Assembly (NCBI GenBank): GCA_001936135.1
Contig: CP012809.1
Location: 3,459,501 to 3,523,500, forward strand
DNA: 64,000 nt
Source of the DNA: Saccharomycopsis fibuligera x Saccharomycopsis cf. fibuligera
Taxonomy: Eukaryota > Ascomycota > Saccharomycetes > Ascoideales > Saccharomycopsidaceae
Reading direction: 5' to 3'
Part shown: in pieces, positions 57,860 through 64,000 of the stretch
How positions within the stretch are numbered: the stretch's first letter is position 1
Layout: each line of letters starts with the position of its first letter
Program-made: the position numbers and the translations under genes
Notes under the pieces: model-generated
What the model was told of the DNA's origin: nothing
What the model saw: the letters and a program-made list of their open reading frames with translations, nothing else
Databases searched by the model: none

Positions 57860-59005
57860 TTAAACGTGGCTATGATGTCTTGCGCTGCTAGCATTATTAT
57901 CCTCCTCCTCATCTAGCGTAGTTAAACCAACAGTTTCTTCATTCTCCAAGCTGAAGAGACTATGACTGTTAGAGCTTACCCTTCTGTGTAATTGTAATGA
58001 TCTTCTAATGGAAACCCCTCCACCAACGCCATTGTCCAAAGGAATGTCATTGAAATTCTTCCCAGTTCCAAACAAGTGCTGTGGATTTTCTTCGTTGGTA
58101 TTGACTGGCAACAAATCTTCATTTTTGTGTTTTCTGGATATATTCAACAAGAAAACGCCAAGGAAAATAATAATAAAGCCATCAATCAATGAGATAATGT
58201 TAATATTAGAGGTAGTATTGAAACCTCTAAAAAGGATAAAAGAAGCAGCCAAGGTACAGGAGGTGAATGTAACATAGTACAATGGGTTGACAATGGAAGT
58301 ATCAAATTGATCTAACGCTTTGTTGAAGTAGTTCATCTGGGTCAAGATACAGAATACCACAACTATGATGAAGAAGTAAGTGGACAAGTGAGTGAACTGA
58401 TTGTTACCAGCAAATGTCAACTTTAATGCAATCCCAAAAGCTTTTATGGCCATGACAGAGATTGACCCCACAGAAGAACAAATAGAGATATAAATAATTG
58501 GATTTTTCTCGCCATATTTTGGAGCCACTTTATAAATCATGAAGGTTGCAAAAACTGCCACGATTAAACAGTAAGATATAAAGCCAGGTCTCAAAGCATA
58601 GTCTAAAATTTCGTCAACAGTTTGAATGTCCTTGTCAGGAGGAGCATGTAAGACAATAATGACAGAACCCAAAATACAGTTAGCACATCCCAATTTGCCT
58701 AAAGTACCCAATTCTTCCTTCAAGAAAATGGCGGCCAAAATGGCACCAATGATGACAGACAAGGCACCTAATGGAGTGACAAGGATAGCAGGAGCAAAAG
58801 TGTAAGCTGCGAAATTTGCAATTTCACCAATGGCCATGGTGAAAATACCGGCCCACCATATCGGGTTCTTTAAGTATTCAAATCCTTTACCCTCATAACC
58901 TTGATTTTGAGCGTTAATAAGACCCTTTTTCGTGATAATAAAAGAAGTACCAATGGCTAAAGACGAGGACATTGCCAAGCCTAAACCAATGTATTTCTCT
59001 TCCAT
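57860..59005 (-). CDS. NIPA-type magnesium transporter
   Basis: This 381-residue membrane protein starts MEEKYIGLGLAMSSSLAIGTSF, the conserved first helix of the NIPA (DUF803) family within the DMT superfamily. Nine hydrophobic helices can be traced to about residue 295. Family landmarks include KNPIWWAGIFTMAIGEIANF, AYTFAPAILVTPLGALSVI and LKEELG. The C-terminal 85 residues are soluble, with DEEEDNN near the end. Animal NIPA proteins move Mg2+ in endosomes or at the plasma membrane; fungal members are little studied. Substrate is by family only. The protein is full length, with no CTG codon in the part I read. Confidence 0.9.
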   Translation of the reverse strand: MEEKYIGLGLAMSSSLAIGTSFIITKKGLINAQNQGYEGKGFEYLKNPIWWAGIFTMAIGEIANFAAYTFAPAILVTPLGALSVIIGAILAAIFLKEELGTLGKLGCANCILGSVIIVLHAPPDKDIQTVDEILDYALRPGFISYCLIVAVFATFMIYKVAPKYGEKNPIIYISICSSVGSISVMAIKAFGIALKLTFAGNNQFTHLSTYFFIIVVVFCILTQMNYFNKALDQFDTSIVNPLYYVTFTSCTLAASFILFRGFNTTSNINIISLIDGFIIIFLGVFLLNISRKHKNEDLLPVNTNEENPQHLFGTGKNFNDIPLDNGVGGGVSIRRSLQLHRRVSSNSHSLFSLENEETVGLTTLDEEEDNNASSARHHSHV

Positions 59006-59782
59006 GACGACTATTCGTTGTAAATTTGATGGTTTTGGTGTGATCAGAAAACACGAGTAGAAAGCTTCAGCCTAACCAGAAAACTCCTATTTGTAATATA
59101 AGAACGAGCGTGAATAAGCAAAAATGAAGTGGTGAATGTTTGTTTAGCAAACTGGAAATAAGCCTAATATTTATTTTCGTTTGATGGTGCTAATCCTCAG
59201 GAACGGAAAAGTATCAAGATTACCGTAGCGTGTCGAAAAAACCTTGAGACGGAAACAGGAAACAGGGAAAAACAAAAACACACAGAAAAAATGTCTATTA
59301 TGACGTTGACAAAAACGCAAACCAAGAAAGATTAAACAAAAAAACAAAAAAACAAAAAAAAAACAACAAAAAACAACAGTAGCGAGAGCTGAAGTTTGCA
59401 GTAAAAAACACCAAAGTAAGTACTAACACTGGTGCTGCGGTCCTAGGGTCGAAGGAGATTTCAGCAGCGCCCACAAGTGAATGGATGGGCTCACCCTTGA
59501 GAAACAACTGCACACACCAAGCCTCGTTCAGCGCCACCTACTTTTACCCGGACACCAGTATCTGCCTCAAAACCAACTCACCTGCTTAACAAAACGCTTA
59601 CGTCAGCTGAACAATACTGCCGTTAACAGCACAACATAAACATTATACCTACTAGAACGGTTTCCCACTATACAAGATCTATAGATACACAGTATCACAA
59701 CAGCCTTTAGCTGCCACAGAATTTTATCCCAAACAATAAAAAGACCATTCATTATAAAACAAATCTAGGTGTCCACTAGTGA
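59006..59782. other. NIPA-like gene promoter and HAT2 3' flank
   Basis: 777 bp. The segment about 59330-59385 is an A-rich run with regular single C interruptions. No gene seen. Confidence 0.5.
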
Positions 59783-61129
59783 TCACTCAAGCTCTGCTAG
59801 ATCAACATCCTCGTTCGCCCACCCGTCCACAGGGTCGCTAAGGTTGCGATTCACCTTCCAGAGCTGAACCACATTGTTATCACTTACACTGGCCACCAAC
59901 CACTTGAGACTTTCATCTGGGTGCCAGTTTAAGTCTGTGACAAGCCCAGTATGTCCTGCGTGCATCATAAAGATTTCTGGTGCCCCGTCGTCAGCATCCT
60001 CTTGATTCTGCTCTTCTCCAATTCTGGCAACATCCCAGACAATCACTCTGCGGTCTTCTGAACCGGAAGCCAAAAACCCATCAACATGCGGCGACCATTC
60101 AAGAGTTGTAATTGATTCAGAATGGCCCATCATCGAATGTAGCTTGCTGTTCAAATTACGGAGATCAAATAATCCCACTGTAGCGTCAGAAGATCCCGTC
60201 GCTAGTAAGTATTTGGAGAATGGAGAGAATGACAATGCATTAACTGACTTGTCATGAACATTAGGCTTGCTAATAGCTGGTTTTCTAAGATCTCTAGTAT
60301 CGAAAACCAACAAGCTTTTGTCGTCCGAAACAGAGCCAAACAAATTTCCATTAAATTTGTGCCATTTGACATCGTTCACAATGTCTTCATGGAACTTCAA
60401 GGCATTGAGAGGCTTCAATATAGCATTTTGGTTTTCTTCTTCTAATTTGATAGATTTAGAGTTAATGTCCCACAAACAGATAGTTTTATCATCAGCAGCA
60501 GTAAGCAAATGTCCTTCTTTAAAAGTGCTCCAGTCAAGGCCGTAACCATTGTCTTTGTGGTGGCCCAACGTTAGTACTGGCCCTCTATTCAATTTCTTGA
60601 TATCAGAATTAGCATATATGTAAGCAGTGCCAGTACCTGAAATTGAAGAAATTATCTTTGAGTTCTGAGGCATGTAACGCGTTCTATTTACTTCACTATC
60701 AAAGTGATCAAGCTTTTTTTTTATTTTGATCTTGGTTTGGGTTTTCTGATTTCCCTCTTTGCTAATGCCATTGACGTCTAAAGACTGATCCTCATACCTG
60801 GTGGAAATATATGACGGAAGATTAGCATTCACAATCTTGACATTCTCATGCTCTTCTCCTGATGTGTTGGTGCCCAATAATAAACTTGTGTTTATGCATT
60901 TATTTTCCTCATTATAGTCAACCGAAGGTAGCCATTGCACAGATAAGGATGGCCATTTGAGGTTTGACTCATAGACAAAGTCGTACATAAAGGGGCAGTT
61001 CTTTTTCCATAACTCATATTCCTGCTCTATGGTGAGTTCCTGCTGATCTTCTGTTGGCTCACTATTTTTCAACTGCTCGAGTTCTGTTTGAGCCTGTTTG
61101 ATAGACTCCTCGTCAAAGCCTACAGCCAT
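59783..61129 (-). CDS. HAT2: Histone acetyltransferase type B subunit 2 (RbAp46/48 family)
   Basis: This 448-residue WD40 protein has the N-terminal helix and binding segment EQEYELWKKNCPFMYDFVYE, LKWPSLSVQWLP and LLLGTNTSGEE typical of the Hat2/Msi1/RbAp48 family. Six or seven WD repeats follow, for example HKDNGYGLDWS, FHEDIVNDVKWH and GHSESITTLEWSPHVDGFLASGSEDRRVIVWD. The acidic DDGAPEIFMMHAGHTGLVTDL loop is characteristic. Hat2 pairs with Hat1 to acetylate new histone H4 on Lys5 and Lys12. Hat2 is preferred over Msi1 because of similarity in this loop and the repeats. Reading all 448 codons I found no CTG. It diverges from SNF12 across 329 bp. Confidence 0.93.
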   Translation of the reverse strand: MAVGFDEESIKQAQTELEQLKNSEPTEDQQELTIEQEYELWKKNCPFMYDFVYESNLKWPSLSVQWLPSVDYNEENKCINTSLLLGTNTSGEEHENVKIVNANLPSYISTRYEDQSLDVNGISKEGNQKTQTKIKIKKKLDHFDSEVNRTRYMPQNSKIISSISGTGTAYIYANSDIKKLNRGPVLTLGHHKDNGYGLDWSTFKEGHLLTAADDKTICLWDINSKSIKLEEENQNAILKPLNALKFHEDIVNDVKWHKFNGNLFGSVSDDKSLLVFDTRDLRKPAISKPNVHDKSVNALSFSPFSKYLLATGSSDATVGLFDLRNLNSKLHSMMGHSESITTLEWSPHVDGFLASGSEDRRVIVWDVARIGEEQNQEDADDGAPEIFMMHAGHTGLVTDLNWHPDESLKWLVASVSDNNVVQLWKVNRNLSDPVDGWANEDVDLAELE

Positions 61130-61458
61130 TGTTTAATATTATTAAATAACTTTGTGGTTCTTGTCCGTTAACACTGTCAACAGTGTACTCTAACTGGCTT
61201 ATTTTTTGGTCAAAACGCGAAACTTTGAGCATCCACGAAAATAAAACTGAAAGAGAAAGAAAAAAAAAGCCGTGTTTCATGCGCGCTCAAAACACTGTGG
61301 TGTTTGGAAGTGTTGGTGAATAGCATATAGGAAAAGTGAAATCGCGACACCATAAACTATTGAAGATACGATATATAAACAAATCCTTATATTGGGTTTT
61401 CTTAAGATACACTTGTTCACGCACAAATCGTATTAACGCTCCTATCAAAACATACGTC
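61130..61458. promoter_or_regulatory. Divergent HAT2 / SNF12 promoter
   Basis: 329 bp between two chromatin genes transcribed apart. An A-rich run near 61260 is present. No specific factor site is clear. Confidence 0.55.
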
Positions 61459-62769
61459 ATGAATGCAGTTAAAAATTCACCTAATGTAACAGGCAGTATC
61501 CCTTTGCCACCAGGACAACAGATCCCTCCTCCACCTCCAGCAGCAGCACCAACTACTGCGCTCCCTCAACCAATAGTAAGTCTAAAGCCAACAGACTTCA
61601 CTATACCCCATAGTTTAGATGAGCTATTTCCAGAAATAGAGCAACTTAGGAAATTACAAGATGCCGAAAAAAGAGTGGACGCTTACACTACTAGAAAATG
61701 GATGGACTTGCAGGATTCTATTCAGGCGCCTTCTAAAACTACATCGGTGTTGAGAATATTCATTTATAATACTGCCGAGAACCAGGTTTGGCAAAAAGAA
61801 TTATCTAAAAGTCAGGGAAAAGAAGTCAACGAACAAGAAGAACCTACCTGGACGCTTAGAATAGAAGGCAGGTTGCTCAACGATGACGAGCCAGTGGAGT
61901 CAGAAAATAGAGAAAAGTTTAGCAGTTACTTGACAGGCATTGCCATTGACTTAGATCCTACTGCAAAATTCGACTCAGTAAGCCCTAATCAACAAAACCA
62001 AAAAATCATCGAATGGCACGACAACCCACAGGGAAACATCTCAGCCTTTGACGGAATGGATATAAAAAGAAAGGGATCTGAAAAAGTGAAATGCAAAATC
62101 ACGATCCAACCAAAAGAATATCCAACCAAATTTAAACTTGATGACCCGTTGGTGCAGTTACTCGGCAGCAACGAAATGAGTGAGCGCGATGTTATTTACG
62201 CGTTGTGGCAATATATTCAAATCAATAAGCTACAAGATAAAGCTGACAAAAGATTAATAAATTGTGATGAAGGATTAGAAAAAATTTTTGGATTCAAGAA
62301 AATTGCATTTCCAGATTTGCTAGTATTGATTAGAAAATTTTTGAGACCAGTGGAACCGGTAACAATTGACTATGAAATCACTCCTGATAAGTCGTCAACT
62401 TTAGGTGATGTGGTTTTAGACATCAGCGTGGAAAGAAGAGACGTTATTGAAAAGAGAAAAGCAAATGAACTCAACAAACTAAATGAAGTCTACTTCAAAA
62501 ATGACGGGGCTATCAAAGAGTTGGACAACAAGATTGCCCTCGATATACAAGCTTTGAATCAGTCACGAACCAAATACGAATTTTACAAAAGACTTGCTAA
62601 TGATCCAGTTGACTTCTTAGAAAAGTGGTCTGAATCTCACGCAAAAGCATTAAAAATTTTAACTGGTGACGAGGGTTACACTGAAGAAAACGCTAGAAGA
62701 TCTGAATTTTATACTGATGAGTTATTAGACGAGAATATTGACTTATTGCTCAACAGTAATAGAATTTAA
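61459..62769 (+). CDS. SNF12: SWI/SNF chromatin-remodelling subunit Snf12 (BAF60-like, SWIB domain)
   Basis: This 436-residue protein has a Pro-rich start (about 14-40), then the BAF60 core: LRIFIYNTAENQVWQ, WTLRIEGRLL and FDGMDIKRKGSEKVKC. A SWIB/MDM2 domain lies at about 224-300 (DPLVQLLGSNEMSERDVIYALWQYI). The conserved end is FYKRLANDP and LKILTGDEGYTEENARRSEFY. These tally better with S. cerevisiae Snf12 (LKVLSGDEGYNED) than with its RSC paralogue Rsc6, though Rsc6 is the alternative. It anchors other subunits of the SWI/SNF remodeller. The ATG at 61459 is chosen; an upstream extension begins at a GTG. Confidence 0.9.
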   Translation: MNAVKNSPNVTGSIPLPPGQQIPPPPPAAAPTTALPQPIVSLKPTDFTIPHSLDELFPEIEQLRKLQDAEKRVDAYTTRKWMDLQDSIQAPSKTTSVLRIFIYNTAENQVWQKELSKSQGKEVNEQEEPTWTLRIEGRLLNDDEPVESENREKFSSYLTGIAIDLDPTAKFDSVSPNQQNQKIIEWHDNPQGNISAFDGMDIKRKGSEKVKCKITIQPKEYPTKFKLDDPLVQLLGSNEMSERDVIYALWQYIQINKLQDKADKRLINCDEGLEKIFGFKKIAFPDLLVLIRKFLRPVEPVTIDYEITPDKSSTLGDVVLDISVERRDVIEKRKANELNKLNEVYFKNDGAIKELDNKIALDIQALNQSRTKYEFYKRLANDPVDFLEKWSESHAKALKILTGDEGYTEENARRSEFYTDELLDENIDLLLNSNRI

Positions 62770-62996
62770 ATGAGCTAAATTTCAATTTCTTCTTTCTGAA
62801 AATAATGTATAGTAATAATTGTAATTTTTGTTTTATTATGAAATCATAGTAGGGTCTTAAAGTTATTATGTTTAAGTCTTTTAGTAGATCTTTACTAAAA
62901 GATAACCAAAACGCAAAAGGTTATAATCAAAAGAGCTTAAAATTCAATATTTGGTCTATAACTGAAACAATATTTACAAGATTGAAAGTTCCTAAT

Positions 62997-63737
62997 TTAT
63001 GGTCTGACCAAAATTTGGCTTTCAGGTATGGAATTGGAAGTAATTTTCACTTCAACAGACGCTGGTTTAAAGTCAGCTATCTTGATGACAACATTATATA
63101 ATCCCTCGAAGTCCATCTTCTCGAGCTTTACCTGACCCTTTTGACCAATGTAGTAGAGCGAAAGTTCATTTTCAGTGAATTTGTAGCCCGTCAAGCTATT
63201 CAATTTTTCAGCAAAGATTTTTTTGGTCACCGGTGAGATTAAGAAGCCATCCTTTTGGGCATCTTGGACATATTGTATCGATTCAGGAAGTTCTTTAAGA
63301 GAGTTAAATTTGAAGAAAGCATCATCATTATCAGCACTTGGCTTTGATTCCGGTTTCTTGAAATCAAATGACAAATCATCCAAAGCATCAAATATACTTT
63401 CTTTCTTTGAGGTAGTAATTTTATCTCCTTGTTGAGTGTTTGATTTACCGGAGGCTTTTGAAGTGTTGACGGACCCTCCAAAATCAGGAGTCACAGTGGC
63501 AGCAGCAACTTCCTTCTCCACAACGGGAATTCTTGGACCTTGATTTGGCAAGATGTAAGCAGCGCCATTGTTTGGATGTAACTGATTTATCATTCTAGTA
63601 GATAAAACCTTGACAATCTCTCCTCTTTTACCTAAACCCTCAAAGTCTTTTAACAACTGCACTTCAATCTTCTTTTTGACTGCATGCGACACGAACGTGT
63701 GTGACAAATTTCTTTTTTGAATCAAGTTTTTAAACAT
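62997..63737 (-). CDS. MRPL50: Mitochondrial large-subunit ribosomal protein bL9m
   Basis: This 246-residue protein has a short basic presequence (MFKNLIQKRNLSHTFVSHA) and the bL9 N-terminal domain at about 24-70 (VQLLKDFEGLGKRGEIVKVLSTRMINQLHPNNGAAYILP followed by GPRIPV). That last part matches the LHP and RIPV features of S. cerevisiae Mrpl50. The remaining 170 residues include a Ser/Lys low-complexity linker (about 85-150) and a C-terminal domain absent from the 139-residue S. cerevisiae protein. It is a structural protein of the mitochondrial 54S subunit. It converges with SNF12, 227 bp away. Confidence 0.9.
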   Translation of the reverse strand: MFKNLIQKRNLSHTFVSHAVKKKIEVQLLKDFEGLGKRGEIVKVLSTRMINQLHPNNGAAYILPNQGPRIPVVEKEVAAATVTPDFGGSVNTSKASGKSNTQQGDKITTSKKESIFDALDDLSFDFKKPESKPSADNDDAFFKFNSLKELPESIQYVQDAQKDGFLISPVTKKIFAEKLNSLTGYKFTENELSLYYIGQKGQVKLEKMDFEGLYNVVIKIADFKPASVEVKITSNSIPESQILVRP

Positions 63738-64000
63738 TTTGTAGTTGAATTATAGTCTCTTTGTTTGGTGTTTGGTATGTCAATAATCAGCATTTACTTT
63801 GAATCATCGTTAACTCTGCTTTCCAATAATGTTAATTTTTCACTATTTCTCCAATTTTTTTCTACAGGTACTTGAATTACGAGGGTAAATCACATGAAAT
63901 CCGACCTAATGCGTATATCTTGATATAATATAAGCAAAGCACTGACTGACTATATATGACTGCACGATATATTCATTGAAACCAGCCGCTTTTTGATCCT

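Overview
This window looks like nuclear DNA from an ascomycete budding yeast (Saccharomycotina) outside the Saccharomyces lineage. The sequence is AT-rich, with compact, mostly intronless genes. The few introns use GTATGT or GTAAGT donors and TACTAAC or ACTAAC branch points. Recognisable orthologues include MSB2, RBG1, FUN14, RPS2, OM14, PYC, UTP23, GEP7, RAD6, SLM5, YTP1, MPP6, HAT2, SNF12 and MRPL50. An NSRP1-type splicing regulator and a NIPA-type magnesium transporter are also present, and neither has an S. cerevisiae counterpart that I know of. CTG codons are absent from HAT2 and from the stretches of PYC, YTP1 and NIPA that I read, yet frequent in the Ser-rich mucin MSB2. This fits a CUG-Ser (Candida/Debaryomyces-type) yeast, but that is an inference. 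All translations here were read with CTG as Leu.

Layout. Positions 1-4810 hold no gene I can support. Positions 4811-6346 encode a protein with a clear velvet domain, a developmental regulator family I would not expect in a CUG-clade yeast. This is the most notable item. It is followed by about 10.9 kb without genes (6347-17271), carrying microsatellites and homopolymers. MSB2, a signalling mucin feeding a MAP kinase pathway, lies at 17272-21042. Positions 21882-32061 are a dense housekeeping block: RBG1, FUN14, RPS2, OM14 and pyruvate carboxylase. A second gene-poor stretch of about 5.2 kb (32062-37242) ends at a small Ser-rich protein gene with a strong TATA box.

From 38735 to 52065 the genes are UTP23, an unrecognised conserved-looking protein, GEP7, RAD6 (two introns), SLM5, NSRP1-like and YTP1. 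A third gene-poor stretch of 3.9 kb (52066-55922) contains a 16-bp tandem array with Yap1/Cap1-like TTACTAA cores. MPP6, the NIPA-like transporter, HAT2, SNF12 and MRPL50 fill the right end.

How the genes relate. There is no single operon-like system. Several themes recur: chromatin (HAT2 and SNF12, divergent across 329 bp; RAD6), ribosome and RNA biogenesis (RPS2, RBG1, UTP23, MPP6, NSRP1-like), mitochondria (FUN14, OM14, PYC upstream of the TCA cycle, GEP7, SLM5, MRPL50) and morphogenetic signalling (velvet protein, MSB2). The very long flanks of the velvet and MSB2 genes resemble the expanded intergenic regions of cell-fate regulators in Candida species such as WOR1. No rRNA, tRNA, CRISPR or identifiable transposable element was found.
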